A stretch of DNA of 64,000 nt from Pelosinus fermentans DSM 17108 (GTDB lineage: Bacteria > Bacillota > Negativicutes > DSM-13327): the NCBI RefSeq assembly GCF_000271485.2, contig NZ_AKVN02000001.1, positions 1,926,001-1,990,000 of the forward strand, written 5' to 3'. The first letter of the stretch is position 1, and each line of letters begins with the position of its first letter. The notes under the pieces were generated by a model. That model was not told where the DNA came from. It did no database searches and saw only the letters and a list, made by a program, of their open reading frames with translations. Position numbers and translations under genes: made by a program. Of the stretch, positions 28,381-38,295 are shown in pieces.

Positions 28381-28761
28381 ATGAAACGGTTTCAGATAAC
28401 ATTTAAAGGGCAAGTTTATGAATTGGATGTTGAAGAAATTCGCAGCTCAGCACCGACTATAAAAAAATCTGCTCCAACCCCTGTACCAAATGCTGCTCCG
28501 GTAACGGTTCCAACTCCAAAAGCTGTGCAGCCTACTGCTCCAGCTGGTGCGCAAACAGTACTTGCACCTATGCCGGGAAAAATCTTGGCTGTGAATATTA
28601 AGGCTGGTGATGCTGTAAAACGGGGGGATGTAATCTTTATTTTAGAAGCGATGAAAATGCAAAATGAAATCATGGCCAATCAGGATGGTCAAATATCTAA
28701 TGTGAGTGTAACTGTAGGGCAAACTGTGTCAACTGGCGATGTGTTAGCTATTTTGGGCTAG
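28381..28761 (+). CDS. mmdC: Biotin carboxyl carrier (gamma) subunit, module 1
   Basis: A 126-aa biotinyl protein. The N-terminal 25 residues (MKRFQITFKGQVYELDVEEI) are typical of decarboxylase carriers. A flexible Pro/Ala linker follows, and then the biotinyl domain with the AMKM site (ILEAMKMQNEI), whose Lys is biotinylated. It shuttles CO2 from MmdA to MmdB. It ends in the usual G-D-V-L-A-I-L-G. GGAGG precedes the ATG. Confidence 0.95.
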   Translation: MKRFQITFKGQVYELDVEEIRSSAPTIKKSAPTPVPNAAPVTVPTPKAVQPTAPAGAQTVLAPMPGKILAVNIKAGDAVKRGDVIFILEAMKMQNEIMANQDGQISNVSVTVGQTVSTGDVLAILG

Positions 28762-28800
28762 TAAAATTACATAATAAGAAGAAACATAGGAGGAAAAAGA

Positions 28801-29922
28801 ATGGACGCATTCATCGTCTCCCTGCAGGCAGTATGGTCTGACAGCGGTTTTACCGCTTTTACCTCTGGCAATGCCATTATGATTGCTGTAGGAGTCATTT
28901 TGCTATATTTAGCCTTTGCAAAAGGGTTTGAACCCTTACTCTTGTCTCCCATTGCTTTTGGATGTATTTTAGCTAATTTCCCCAAGACAGGTTTTGAAAC
29001 AGATCCAGGATTAATGCAATTGATCAGCTTTGGTATTTCCCATGAGGTATTTCCGCCACTGATTTTTCTAGGAGTCGGTGCAATGACGGATTTCGGTCCT
29101 TTGATTGCTCGGCCGTCCACGCTATTGTTAGGTGCTGCTGCACAAGTAGGGGTATTTGTTGCCTTAATGGGAGCAATGGCTCTAGGTTTTAATGTCCAGG
29201 AAGCTGCTTCAATTGGTATTATTGGCGGTGCAGACGGTCCAACAGCTATCTACTTAACGATGAAATTAGCACCGCATCTTTTAGGTGCGATTGCAGTTGC
29301 TGCTTATTCCTATATGTCTTTAGTGCCTTTAATTCAACCGCCCATTATGAAATTGTTGACAACGAAGAAGGAACGGGAGATTGTAATGGATCAATTGCGT
29401 CCCGTCTCCAAGTTTGAGAAACTTGCATTCCCCGTAGTTACTACTATTATTATCAGCTTATTATTGCCTCCGATTGCATCTCTTATGGGAATGCTGATGT
29501 TAGGAAATTTATTTCGTGAGTCAGGAGTCACAGCCCGTCTTGCAGAAACTTCTGAAAATGCTCTTATTAATATTGTCACCATTTTCTTGGCAACAGGGAC
29601 TGGTCTTACGATGAAGGCTGAAAACTTTTTGAACATCCAGACTATTATGATCATTGGTCTTGGTCTAATAGCATTTGCTGCTGGTACGGCTGGCGGTGTG
29701 CTCTTTGGTAAACTCATGAATTATTTTAGCGGCGGCAAGATTAACCCTCTGATTGGCTCTGCTGGTGTTTCGGCAGTACCTATGGCTGCCCGTGTTAGTC
29801 AGGTAGTAGGTCAGCAAGCCAACCCTGGAAACTATCTATTAATGCATGCTATGGGACCAAATGTAGCCGGCGTTATTGGTACTGCTGTTGCAGCAGGCAC
29901 CATGCTGGCAATGCTCAAGTAG
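28801..29922 (+). CDS. mmdB: Na+-pumping decarboxylase beta subunit, module 1
   Basis: A 373-aa integral membrane protein of the OadB/MmdB/GcdB family. It decarboxylates carboxybiotin and couples this to Na+ export. Family hallmarks are [35 protein letters not shown] (with the Asp implicated in Na+ binding), and [16 protein letters not shown] with [20 protein letters not shown] near the end. About nine to eleven hydrophobic segments are visible. It is about 93% identical by eye to the second copy at 38296, but with diverged synonymous sites. Confidence 0.94.
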   Translation: MDAFIVSLQAVWSDSGFTAFTSGNAIMIAVGVILLYLAFAKGFEPLLLSPIAFGCILANFPKTGFETDPGLMQLISFGISHEVFPPLIFLGVGAMTDFGPLIARPSTLLLGAAAQVGVFVALMGAMALGFNVQEAASIGIIGGADGPTAIYLTMKLAPHLLGAIAVAAYSYMSLVPLIQPPIMKLLTTKKEREIVMDQLRPVSKFEKLAFPVVTTIIISLLLPPIASLMGMLMLGNLFRESGVTARLAETSENALINIVTIFLATGTGLTMKAENFLNIQTIMIIGLGLIAFAAGTAGGVLFGKLMNYFSGGKINPLIGSAGVSAVPMAARVSQVVGQQANPGNYLLMHAMGPNVAGVIGTAVAAGTMLAMLK

Positions 29923-29977
29923 TGATACAAATATAACTTTCTCCTAGAATTATAAGTGAAAAATGGAGGGAAATGAT

Positions 29978-31261
29978 ATGTCACCTGCTATAGTAACACT
30001 AATTGTTTTGGCTTTCGTGGCTTTGTTGTTTGTGACGGAAGTAATTCCTTTGGCCATTACGGCTATTGGAGGGGCAATTGTTCTCGGTATTATTGGAATC
30101 ATTCCAATGAACATGGTTTTTTCAGGGTTATCCAATTCTACAGTCGTTTTATTTGCAGGTATGTTTGTCATTGGAGCATCTATGTTTCATACTGGTTTAG
30201 CGCAAAAGCTCGGAGAATCCGTGGTACGTGTTGCAGGCAAGAGCGAGAACGGCTTAATGTTTGGAACCATGGTTATTGCGGCGGCAATTTCTTCCGTATC
30301 ATCTAATACGGGTACAACGGCAGCTTTAATGCCTGTTATCGTTGGTATTTGTAAAGTGGCAGAAATACCTGCCTCCCGTCAATTGATGCCATTAGCTTTT
30401 GGCGCAGGATTAGGCGGCATTATTACTCTTGTTGGCACACCTCCCAATATTATTGCTGCCGGAGCGTTAAAGGCAGCCGGTCTTAAACCTTTTGGATTTT
30501 TTGAATTTGCCTGGATCGGCATTCCATTAACGATTGCTGGTATTGCGTACATGATGTTTATCGGAAAGTATTTACTGCCCAAGGCTCATATTACAGGTGA
30601 CCTGGAAATTGATGAAGAGGCAAAACAAGAAGCTACAGCCGGTTCCACTGATCCTAAAAAGATGTGGATCACCGCCCTTACTCTGCTGGCAGTTGTTATT
30701 GTAATGGCTCTTGATTTAAAACAGCTGCCCCTTGAAATTGCAGCGGTTATTGGGGCTCTCGTTCTTGTTCTCACGAAATGCTTAACAGAAAAACAGGCCT
30801 ACACAGGAATTGACTGGGTGACCATCTTTCTGTTTGCTGGTATGATGCCCATTGCTACTGCTATGGACATCAGCGGAGCAGGTAAGCTGATTGCTGATCA
30901 AGTCGTGAGTATCCTTGGCGGAAACCCCAGTCCATTGTTTGTAACAGCAATTTTGTTTTTGCTTTCCGGTGGCTTAACCCAAATCATGTCTAATACTGCA
31001 TGTACGGCTTTGTTGGCACCTATCGGTATTTCCATTGCCAAAGGTCTGGGAGCAAGTCCGCACGCAGTCCTCATGGCGATAGCGGTAGCATCCTCTTGCG
31101 CATTTTCAACTCCGGTGGGTACGCCGCCGAATACCTTGGTACTTGGACCTGGTGGTTATAAATTTATGGATTATGTGAAAGCTGGTACGGGTCTTGTCAT
31201 TGTTTGCTTTATTGTTTCCATTATTGTTATTCCAATGGTATGGCCATTTTTCCCTAAATAA
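29978..31261 (+). CDS. DASS/INDY-family dicarboxylate transporter, module 1
   Basis: A 427-aa carrier of the divalent anion:Na+ symporter family. Both half-repeats carry the diagnostic SNT motif (SNTGTTAALMP and SNTACTALLAP) together with TPPNIIAAG and TPVGTPPNTLVLGPGGYKFMDY. It most likely imports succinate or a related C4-dicarboxylate with Na+, feeding decarboxylation and using the Na+ gradient the pump creates. ATG 29978 follows GGAGGGAA and matches the paralogue start at 39582. Confidence 0.88.
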   Translation: MSPAIVTLIVLAFVALLFVTEVIPLAITAIGGAIVLGIIGIIPMNMVFSGLSNSTVVLFAGMFVIGASMFHTGLAQKLGESVVRVAGKSENGLMFGTMVIAAAISSVSSNTGTTAALMPVIVGICKVAEIPASRQLMPLAFGAGLGGIITLVGTPPNIIAAGALKAAGLKPFGFFEFAWIGIPLTIAGIAYMMFIGKYLLPKAHITGDLEIDEEAKQEATAGSTDPKKMWITALTLLAVVIVMALDLKQLPLEIAAVIGALVLVLTKCLTEKQAYTGIDWVTIFLFAGMMPIATAMDISGAGKLIADQVVSILGGNPSPLFVTAILFLLSGGLTQIMSNTACTALLAPIGISIAKGLGASPHAVLMAIAVASSCAFSTPVGTPPNTLVLGPGGYKFMDYVKAGTGLVIVCFIVSIIVIPMVWPFFPK

Positions 31262-31290
31262 GTTAAGGGCATAGAAAGGTGGTTAGCAAG

Positions 31291-31557
31291 ATGACAGAAT
31301 TAGATCAAGTAGTACGAATTTTATCTGCTTTCTTTACTGCCTTAGTTATTATTTACATAATAGCCAAGATGGTTGGTGAAAAAAGAAAGGCCACATGGTT
31401 TAAAAAGCGAACGAAGTCTACCATCTTTACCCGTAGAGGAGTATTAGGTGAAACATGGCATTTTGGTGTTCCATGTAAATGGCAAGGATTTGTTGTTAGT
31501 TTCTTAATGTTTAGCATTATTGGTGTTGTAAGTTATTTTATGATTTTTGCGGTATAA
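31291..31557 (+). CDS. Small membrane protein, 88 aa, end of module 1
   Basis: An unrecognised protein with two predicted membrane helices (about 10-25 and 62-86) joined by a basic loop (EKRKATWFKKRTKSTIFTRRG). ATG 31291 follows AGAAAGGTGG, 29 bp after the transporter gene, so it belongs to the same operon. Being specific to module 1 and absent after the second transporter, it could be an accessory of that transporter; this is inference. Confidence 0.65.
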   Translation: MTELDQVVRILSAFFTALVIIYIIAKMVGEKRKATWFKKRTKSTIFTRRGVLGETWHFGVPCKWQGFVVSFLMFSIIGVVSYFMIFAV

Positions 31558-31611
31558 TCTTTAACAATTGAAAATGGCCTTTCCTATATAACGTAGGTGC
31601 ATTACATGGTG

Positions 31612-31644
31612 GAGCCTGTCAACAAGGCCCCACCATGTTTTTTT
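31612..31644 (+). terminator. Terminator of module 1, GGAGYCTGTCA-type hairpin
   Basis: ACATGGTGG and CCACCATGT arms with a central GCCTGTCAACAAGGC stretch, followed by seven Ts. It belongs to the same sequence family as the hairpins at 23657 and 42320. Confidence 0.85.
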
Positions 31645-31671
31645 GCATGCGATATAGGAAAGTAATATAAA
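31643..31671 (+). promoter_or_regulatory. Candidate promoter of module 2
   Basis: TTGCAT (31643-31648), 17-bp spacer, TATAAA (31666-31671), directly behind the module 1 terminator and 80 bp before the CoA transferase start. Confidence 0.5.
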
Positions 31672-31751
31672 TCTGTGAGTGGAAGATGAAGTACGGGAGG
31701 TGATAGCAACCTGTAATTATAAATGAAAATACGAAATGGGGAGGTAAATGT

Positions 31752-33257
31752 ATGGATATCAAAGATCGTGTGCGTAATAAAGCGCTTCATGCCAAAATAG
31801 TGAGCGCCGAAGAAGCAGCGACAGTTATTAAGCCTGGAATGAATATCGGAACCAGTGGATTTACGCCATCTGGTTATCCCAAAGCCGTACCGTTGGCATT
31901 AGCTGAACGAATCAAAAAAGAACATTTCCAAATTAACCTTTGGACTGGTGCATCCGTAGGAAAAGAATTAGATGGTGCGTTAGCCGCCGTAAATGGGATT
32001 AATAAAAGATTACCCTATCAGACTAATAATGAGATTCGCAAATCCTTAAACTCCGGTGGCGTAAAATACTGCGATTTACATTTGAGTCACACAGCTCAAA
32101 TGTCTCGATATGGATTTTTAGGCGGTAAGGTGGATGTAGCGATTATTGAAGCATGTGCCATTACCGAAGAAGGACATATTATACCGACCACATCCATGGG
32201 GAACTCTGCCTCCTTTGTGCAAAGTGCCGACATTGTGATCGTGGAAGTCAATACAAGCCAGCCCTTAGCCTTAGAAGGAATGCATGATGTATATATTCCG
32301 CTGGATCCTCCTCATCGTCTGCCAATTCCGATTGTAAAAGCCGATGATCGTATTGGGACTCCTTATATCCCATGTGGTCTTGATAAAATAACCTACATCG
32401 TTCCATGTGATATTCGGGATGATGTTCGTGATTTAGCAGCCATTGATGATGATGCCAGAGCGATGAGTGCACTTTTTATTGACTTTTTGAAAAAAGATAT
32501 AAAAGCTGGACGCATGCCCAAAGGACTCTTACCGCTGCAATCCGGTGTAGGATCCGTTGCCAATGCAGTAGTAAGCGGCTTTGCTGAATCTGAATTTACG
32601 GATTTAGAAGTGTACACAGAAGTCATTCAAGATGGAATGCTCGATTTAGCGGATGTTGGCAAGTTAAAATCGGCATCTGGTACTTCGTTCTCCCCATCGC
32701 CTGCTGGACTGGAAAGATTCTACCAAAATATTGATACCTATCGAAAAATCATGATGCTGCGTCCTCAGGAAATAGCAAATAGTCCTGAAATTGCCAGAAG
32801 GATAGGCGTTATTGCCATGAATACAGCCATTGAACTCGATATTTATGGGAATGTAAATTCGACTCATATCATGGGTACAAAAATGATGAATGGTATAGGC
32901 GGTTCAGGAGATTTTGCCCGTAATGCATATCTAACCTGCTTCTTTAGTACCTCCACCGCAAAAAATGGAGCCATTTCATCCATTGTTCCTATGGTTTCCC
33001 ATGTGGATCATACAGAACATGATGTCGATATATTTGTAACTGAATTGGGTGTGGCCGATGTCCGTGGACTTAGTCCAAAAGAACGGGCACGGGTAATTAT
33101 AGAAAATTGTGCTCATCCAGACTATAAGCCTATGCTGATGGACTATCTGGAAAGAGCCGAAAAAGCGACAAAATGTGCGCAAACACCACATATTTTAACC
33201 GAAGCACTTTCATGGCACACCCGGTTTATAGAGACTGGCACCATGAAGAAGCAGTAA
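31752..33257 (+). CDS. Succinyl-CoA:acetate/propionate CoA-transferase, module 2
   Basis: A 501-aa family I CoA-transferase (acetyl-CoA hydrolase/transferase group). It should activate succinate by taking CoA from propionyl-CoA or acetyl-CoA, closing the succinate-to-propionate cycle without ATP. The likely catalytic Glu290 sits in VYTEVIQDGMLDL, and the GxGG-type segment IGGSGDFARNAYLT follows near residue 385. A GGGGAGG Shine-Dalgarno supports the ATG. From codon 2 on, the DNA is the same as the module 3 copy at 50676, which has one extra Ile codon after the ATG. Being upstream of the mutase genes, succinate is the likeliest substrate; 4-hydroxybutyrate-type transferases are a less likely alternative. 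Confidence 0.88.
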   Translation: MDIKDRVRNKALHAKIVSAEEAATVIKPGMNIGTSGFTPSGYPKAVPLALAERIKKEHFQINLWTGASVGKELDGALAAVNGINKRLPYQTNNEIRKSLNSGGVKYCDLHLSHTAQMSRYGFLGGKVDVAIIEACAITEEGHIIPTTSMGNSASFVQSADIVIVEVNTSQPLALEGMHDVYIPLDPPHRLPIPIVKADDRIGTPYIPCGLDKITYIVPCDIRDDVRDLAAIDDDARAMSALFIDFLKKDIKAGRMPKGLLPLQSGVGSVANAVVSGFAESEFTDLEVYTEVIQDGMLDLADVGKLKSASGTSFSPSPAGLERFYQNIDTYRKIMMLRPQEIANSPEIARRIGVIAMNTAIELDIYGNVNSTHIMGTKMMNGIGGSGDFARNAYLTCFFSTSTAKNGAISSIVPMVSHVDHTEHDVDIFVTELGVADVRGLSPKERARVIIENCAHPDYKPMLMDYLERAEKATKCAQTPHILTEALSWHTRFIETGTMKKQ

Positions 33258-35330
33258 AGGAGGATTATTAGTATGGATAATGAGAGTTTAAAATTAAAAG
33301 TGGCAGAGTATACTGCCAAAGTAGAAAAAGCAAGTGCCAAATTCCCAGAACGTAAAAACCTGGAGTATAACCGATTATATACTCCGCTAGACCTTGAGGG
33401 TCAAGATTATGAAAGAGATTTAGGATTACCAGGATCCTATCCCTTTACCCGTGGTGTGCAGCCGACAATGTATCGCGGTCGTTTCTGGACCATGCGTATG
33501 TATGCTGGCTTCTCAACAGCTGAAGAATCTAACAAACGGTATCGTTACCTCTTAGAATCCGGTGGTACGGGTCTATCTTGCGCCTTTGACTTGCCTACTC
33601 AAATCGGATATGACTCAGATGATATCATATCCGAAGGTGAAGTTGGTAAAGTAGGGGTAGCCATTGACTCTTTGGCAGATATGGAAATTTTATTTGACCA
33701 AATTGATTTGGGTAAAGTATCCACTTCGATGACGATTAATGCACCAGCCTCTGTACTGCTTGCCATGTATATTGCAGTAGCCGAGAAAAATGGCATTGGA
33801 CCAGAAAAATTAAATGGTACCATTCAAAATGATATTTTGAAAGAGTATGCAGCTCGCGGTACGTATATTTTCCCTCCAAAGCCATCCATGCGTTTGATTA
33901 CCAATATCTTTGAATATTGTTCAAAGAATGTACCGAACTGGAATACCATTTCCATCTCTGGTTATCACATTCGTGAAGCTGGTTCCACTGCAGCGCAGGA
34001 AATTGCTTTCACCATTGCAGATGGTATTGCGTACTGCGAAGCGGCAATTAAAGCTGGACTTGATGTAGATGCCTTTGCTGGCCGCTTATCCTTCTTCTGG
34101 AATGCGCACAATAATGTATTAGAAGAAGTAGCAAAATTCCGTGCTTCTCGTCGTGTATGGGCGAAAATCATGAAAGAACGCTTTGGTGCTAAAAATCCTA
34201 AATCCTGGATGCTTCGTGTACATACACAAACAGCAGGATCCATGCTGACTGCGCAACAGCCAGACAACAATGTAGTACGTGTTGCCTTGCAGACGGCAGC
34301 GGCTGTTATGGGTGGAACCCAGTCCTTACACACCAACTCTAAAGATGAAGCATTGGCATTGCCTACGGAAGCTTCCGTACGTGTTGCACTTCGTACCCAG
34401 CAAATTGTAGCCTATGAAAGTGGTTTAGCAGATGTAGTAGATCCTTTAGCGGGTTCCTACTATGTAGAAGCAATGACAAACCAAATCGAAGCAGAAGCAT
34501 TGAAATACATTCAAAAAATTGATGACATCGGCGGTGCTGTTGTTGCGATTGAAGAAGGTTATATCCAGCGGGAAATTCAAGACAGTGCATATAAATGGCA
34601 AAAAGAAGTAGAAAACAATGATCGAGTCATTGTTGGTGTGAACAAATTCCAAATTGAAGAAAAACCAGTAGAAGGCCTCTTACGTGTAGATGCTTCTGTA
34701 GGTGAATTGCAAAAGAAAAAGCTTGCTGATCTAAGAGCAAAGCGGGATAATGCTGCTGTAACTGCGGCGTTGGCAAAACTAGAAGCAGCTTGCGGTGATG
34801 ACAGCGTTAATTTGATGCCAATCATCTTAGAAGCAGTAAAAACCTATGCAACACTTGGTGAAATTTGTGGCGTAATGCGTAAAGTTTTTGGTGAATACCA
34901 AGCGCATGCAACACTGTAAGAGGATAGGAGGAATAACGATGGAAAAACGTGTTAGAGTATTAGTTGCAAAACCTGGTTTGGATGGACATGATCGGGGAGC
35001 GAAAGTAGTAGCTCGTGCCCTGCGTGATGCAGGCTTTGAGGTAATTTATACGGGTCTGCGTCAAACTCCCGAGCAAATAGCAGAAGCTGCGCTGCAAGAA
35101 GACGTAAATGTAATTGCGTTGAGTTTATTATCTGGTGCTCACAATCACTTGTTCCCACGTATTGTTGAGTTAATCCATGAAAAAGGTATGACAGATGTAT
35201 TAATCATTGGTGGCGGCGTTATTCCTGATGCTGATATACCGGTTCTTAAAACAGCTGGCATATCCGAAGTGTTTACGCCAGGTACATCAACAACTACTAT
35301 CATTGATTACATCAAGGAAAATGTGAAATA
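31755..35330 (+). repeat. 3,576-bp direct repeat, copy A
   Basis: This block appears identical, base for base, to 50682-54257 (constant offset of 18,927). It starts at codon 2 of the CoA transferase and ends within the stop codon of the mutase small subunit (TAG here, TAA in copy B). All antisense and out-of-frame reading frames are also the same in both copies, which requires near-complete DNA identity. Confidence 0.93.
33273..34919 (+). CDS. mcmA1: Methylmalonyl-CoA mutase large subunit, module 2
   Basis: A 548-aa catalytic (TIM-barrel) subunit of the two-chain methylmalonyl-CoA mutase. It isomerises succinyl-CoA and (R)-methylmalonyl-CoA by a radical mechanism with adenosylcobalamin bound on the partner subunit. 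Family sequence [35 protein letters not shown] and the [14 protein letters not shown] region are intact. AAGGAGG precedes the ATG, 15 bp after the CoA transferase gene. The copy at 52200 encodes the same protein. Isobutyryl-CoA or ethylmalonyl-CoA mutases are related, but the epimerase and decarboxylase neighbours support methylmalonyl-CoA. Confidence 0.95.
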   Translation: MDNESLKLKVAEYTAKVEKASAKFPERKNLEYNRLYTPLDLEGQDYERDLGLPGSYPFTRGVQPTMYRGRFWTMRMYAGFSTAEESNKRYRYLLESGGTGLSCAFDLPTQIGYDSDDIISEGEVGKVGVAIDSLADMEILFDQIDLGKVSTSMTINAPASVLLAMYIAVAEKNGIGPEKLNGTIQNDILKEYAARGTYIFPPKPSMRLITNIFEYCSKNVPNWNTISISGYHIREAGSTAAQEIAFTIADGIAYCEAAIKAGLDVDAFAGRLSFFWNAHNNVLEEVAKFRASRRVWAKIMKERFGAKNPKSWMLRVHTQTAGSMLTAQQPDNNVVRVALQTAAAVMGGTQSLHTNSKDEALALPTEASVRVALRTQQIVAYESGLADVVDPLAGSYYVEAMTNQIEAEALKYIQKIDDIGGAVVAIEEGYIQREIQDSAYKWQKEVENNDRVIVGVNKFQIEEKPVEGLLRVDASVGELQKKKLADLRAKRDNAAVTAALAKLEAACGDDSVNLMPIILEAVKTYATLGEICGVMRKVFGEYQAHATL

Positions 35331-35331
35331 G
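34939..35331 (+). CDS. mcmA2: Methylmalonyl-CoA mutase small (B12-binding) subunit, module 2
   Basis: A 130-aa cobalamin-binding domain. The DxHxxG signature is LDGHDRG at 14-20, with His17 the axial cobalt ligand, followed by the [12 protein letters not shown] and IGGGVIP elements. AGGAGG before ATG 34939 sets the start; the longer frame from 34888 would overlap the large-subunit gene. Ends in TAG, the only coding difference from the copy at 53866. Confidence 0.95.
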   Translation: MEKRVRVLVAKPGLDGHDRGAKVVARALRDAGFEVIYTGLRQTPEQIAEAALQEDVNVIALSLLSGAHNHLFPRIVELIHEKGMTDVLIIGGGVIPDADIPVLKTAGISEVFTPGTSTTTIIDYIKENVK

Positions 35332-35439
35332 AGAGAAAAAATTAAGATACTAGATTCTTTTGAAGAGCACTAATACAAAAGGTGAAGCTGCTCTATCAAA
35401 AGAGGATTGAAGAATAATTGGATATTGGAGGATATATAG

Positions 35440-35847
35440 ATGTTTAAAACATTAAAGGTTGATCATATTGGTATTGCCGTAAAAGATCTAGAACAGGCTA
35501 AGAAGTTTTATAGCGAAGTACTTGGTATGGAAGCAGCAGGAGAGGAAACCGTAGAACAGCAAAAGGTAAAAGTTTGCTTTTATCCTTGCGGTGACAGCGA
35601 AATTGAGCTCTTGGAATCGACTTCACCAGATGGCCCCATTGCCAAATATATTGAGAAAAATGGTGAGGGTATACAGCATCTTGCTTTGCGTGTGGATAAT
35701 ATTGAAGCAGCAATTGCTGATTTGAAAGCAAAAGGCGTGCGCATGATTGATGAGTCACCTCGTTATGGAGCAGGGGGAGCTGCAATTGCCTTTGTTCATC
35801 CGAAAGCAACCGGCGGGATTTTGCTTGAGTTATCACAACGTAAGTAA
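35440..35847 (+). CDS. mce: Methylmalonyl-CoA epimerase, module 2
   Basis: A 135-aa vicinal-oxygen-chelate protein. It interconverts (R)- and (S)-methylmalonyl-CoA, linking the mutase to the S-specific decarboxylase. Metal ligands are expected at His10 (VDHIGIA), the Gln/His of GIQHLALRV and Glu of ILLEL near the C terminus, all visible. TTGGAGG precedes the ATG. The second copy at 55268 differs mainly at silent sites, apart from an identical 77-bp tract (35464-35540). The 108-bp gap before it, where module 3 has meaB, holds no gene. Confidence 0.94.
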   Translation: MFKTLKVDHIGIAVKDLEQAKKFYSEVLGMEAAGEETVEQQKVKVCFYPCGDSEIELLESTSPDGPIAKYIEKNGEGIQHLALRVDNIEAAIADLKAKGVRMIDESPRYGAGGAAIAFVHPKATGGILLELSQRK

Positions 35848-35879
35848 TTTTTAAACGAAGTATTTTATGGAGGTGCAAT

Positions 35880-37409
35880 ATGACAACAGTTAAGGAAAAA
35901 ATACAGGAGTTAAAACAACGTCAGAAAAAGATCAAAATGGGCGGCGGACAGAAAAGGATTGATAGTCAGCATGCAAAAGGCAAGTTAACTGCTCGTGAGC
36001 GCATTGCCATTTTACTTGATGAAGGCTCTTTTATAGAGCTGGATCAGTTTGTCGAACATCGCTGCACCAACTTTGGCATGGAGAAAGAAGAAGCTCCAGG
36101 TGAAGGTGTCGTAACAGGTTATGGTACCATTGACAATCGACTCGTGTATGTATTTGCTCAAGATTTCACAGTAATTGGCGGTTCACTAGGTGAGATGCAC
36201 GCAGCGAAAATTTGTAAAGTACAAGAACTGGCCATGAAAATGGGAGTTCCCATCATCGGAATTAATGATTCTGGTGGTGCTAGGATTCAAGAAGCGGTAG
36301 ATGCGTTGTCCGGTTATGGAAAGATTTTCTATCAGAATACCTTGGCTTCTGGCGTTATTCCTCAAATCTCAGTGATTATGGGGCCTTGCGCAGGTGGTGC
36401 CGTGTATTCTCCTGCGTTAACTGACTTTATCTATATGGTGAGAAATACCAGTCAGATGTTTATTACCGGACCACAGGTTATAAAAACCGTAACTGGTGAA
36501 GAAGTGACAGCAGAAGAACTTGGTGGAGCCATGACTCATAATGCTACATCGGGAGTTGCTCATTTCATTGCAGAAAACGATACGGATTGCTTAGAGCAAA
36601 TCCGCAGGCTTATCAGTTTTCTTCCCAGCAATAATTTAGACGGGTCACCGGTCATTGAGTGTAGTGATGATCCTTCCCGTGTGGAAGAAGAGCTGAATAC
36701 ACTCATTCCTGATCATTCCAACCAGTCCTATGATATGAAAGAAATCATTACTAAGATTGTAGACAATGGGGACTTTTATGAAGTGCAGCCCTACTATGCA
36801 GCCAATTTAATTACCACCTTCGCTCGTTTGGATGGTCAAACCATTGGTATTATTGCCAATCAGCCGAAAGTAATGGCAGGATGCCTGGATATTAATGCTT
36901 CAGATAAATCCTCTCGATTCATTCGCTTTTGCGATGCATTCAATATTCCTTTACTCAATCTTGTTGATGTTCCCGGCTTTTTGCCTGGAACAAATCAGGA
37001 ATATGGCGGTATTATTCGTCATGGTGCTAAGATGCTGTATGCGTACTCTGAAGCTACCGTACCTAAAGTAACCCTTGTCGTTCGCAAAGCTTATGGTGGT
37101 TCCTATCTGGCTATGTGCTCCCGGGATTTAGGAGCCGATCAGGTCATTGCATGGCCAACGGCTGAAATAGCTGTTATGGGACCTGCAGGTGCAGCCAATA
37201 TTATTTTTAAGAAAGATCCGGATATCAAAACAAAAACCGACGAGTATGTAAAAAACTTTGCGACTCCTTATCAAGCTGCCAAACGTGGTTTTGTCGATAT
37301 GGTGATTGAGCCCCAGGAAACACGCTCCATACTAATCAGCACATTTAGTATGTTGGCCTCTAAACGTGAAGGGCGTCCCGCCAAGCGTCATGGTAATTTC
37401 CCAGTGTAA
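35880..37409 (+). CDS. mmdA: Methylmalonyl-CoA decarboxylase alpha subunit, module 2
   Basis: A 509-aa carboxyltransferase, closely related to the module 1 protein, with the same CoA and biotin motifs ([32 protein letters not shown]). It starts at ATG 35880 after ATGGAGGTG, 32 bp behind the epimerase gene. The N-terminal 60 residues are diverged from copy 1 ([23 protein letters not shown]), while residues 213-509 are nearly the same; part of this arises from DNA tract sharing with copy 1. Acts with MmdD, MmdC and MmdB encoded directly downstream. Confidence 0.92.
   Translation: MTTVKEKIQELKQRQKKIKMGGGQKRIDSQHAKGKLTARERIAILLDEGSFIELDQFVEHRCTNFGMEKEEAPGEGVVTGYGTIDNRLVYVFAQDFTVIGGSLGEMHAAKICKVQELAMKMGVPIIGINDSGGARIQEAVDALSGYGKIFYQNTLASGVIPQISVIMGPCAGGAVYSPALTDFIYMVRNTSQMFITGPQVIKTVTGEEVTAEELGGAMTHNATSGVAHFIAENDTDCLEQIRRLISFLPSNNLDGSPVIECSDDPSRVEEELNTLIPDHSNQSYDMKEIITKIVDNGDFYEVQPYYAANLITTFARLDGQTIGIIANQPKVMAGCLDINASDKSSRFIRFCDAFNIPLLNLVDVPGFLPGTNQEYGGIIRHGAKMLYAYSEATVPKVTLVVRKAYGGSYLAMCSRDLGADQVIAWPTAEIAVMGPAGAANIIFKKDPDIKTKTDEYVKNFATPYQAAKRGFVDMVIEPQETRSILISTFSMLASKREGRPAKRHGNFPV
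36522..36910. repeat. Near-identical tract shared by mmdA copies 2 and 1
   Basis: Partner of 27063-27451; four mismatches, all within the first 125 bp. Confidence 0.8.
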
Positions 37410-37473
37410 TTTGCGGGCAAAAGATTAGGAATCCAAGATAGAGGAAGCGATATTACAAGAAGAGGTGAAATCA

Positions 37474-37830
37474 ATGAGTCAACCAATTACAACCAATCCC
37501 GTCTTAATTGCTCTAATCAATATGACTGTGGTATTTTGCGTTTTGTATGGATTAAGCTTAGTTGTCAGATTAATAAAAGTAATTGATCCTACGCAAAAAA
37601 AAAAAGTAGCGCAAGAGGAAACTAATGTTGCAGAAAAAGCGGTATCAACAGTCGCTCCTGTAAGTCTGCCGCAGGAAGAGTATGATGAAATGATTATTTT
37701 ATTTACGGCAGCCATTGCAGCCTATGGATATAGCGGTGCAAGAGTTGTTGCTATTAGACCCGTCAGTAACAATACTTGGTCTCAAGCTGCCCGTATGGAA
37801 ACAGTAAATTCTCGTAATCAAATGCGTTAA
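37474..37830 (+). CDS. mmdD: Decarboxylase delta subunit (MmdD-like), module 2
   Basis: A 118-aa protein with an N-terminal membrane helix (LIALINMTVVFCVLYGLSLVVRLI), a charged linker with Pro near the middle, and a C-terminal epsilon-like domain (YDEMIILFTAAIAAYGYSGARVVAIR). AGAGGTGA places the start at ATG 37474. It anchors MmdA and the carrier to MmdB. Same architecture as the module 1 copy. Confidence 0.85.
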   Translation: MSQPITTNPVLIALINMTVVFCVLYGLSLVVRLIKVIDPTQKKKVAQEETNVAEKAVSTVAPVSLPQEEYDEMIILFTAAIAAYGYSGARVVAIRPVSNNTWSQAARMETVNSRNQMR

Positions 37831-37873
37831 TAGTAGTCAATAAAATGAATTGAAAATTAAGGGGGATTAAGAA

Positions 37874-38260
37874 ATGAAAAAGTTTCAAATTACATTTAAA
37901 GGACAAGTATATGAGCTAGACGTTGAAGAAATCGGCGGTGCAGCTTCTGCTGGAAAGAAGGCTGTATCCTCACCTGTTTTGCCAGCTGCTCCTGCGCCGG
38001 CCCAAGCTCCAGCGCCTAAGGCTGCTCCCGCAGCGGTTCCTGCTGGTGCGCAAACCGTACTTGCACCAATGCCGGGTAAGATTTTAACTGTAAATATAAA
38101 ACCAGGGGATTCTGTGAAACGAGGTCAAGTCATTTTTATTCTGGAAGCCATGAAAATGCAAAATGAAATTATGGCAAATCAAGATGGAAAAATATCTAAA
38201 GTGAATACGGCAGTTGGTCAAACAGTATCCACTGGGGATGTTTTGGCTGTTCTTGGCTAA
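37874..38260 (+). CDS. mmdC: Biotin carboxyl carrier (gamma) subunit, module 2
   Basis: A 128-aa biotinyl protein with the same N-terminal segment as copy 1 (MKKFQITFKGQVYELDVEEI), a longer Ala/Pro-rich linker (about residues 30-60) and the EAMKMQ biotinylation site. Preceded by GGGGGA. Confidence 0.95.
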   Translation: MKKFQITFKGQVYELDVEEIGGAASAGKKAVSSPVLPAAPAPAQAPAPKAAPAAVPAGAQTVLAPMPGKILTVNIKPGDSVKRGQVIFILEAMKMQNEIMANQDGKISKVNTAVGQTVSTGDVLAVLG

Positions 38261-38295
38261 CCCGATAAACAATTAAGAAGATTGGAGGAAAAATA

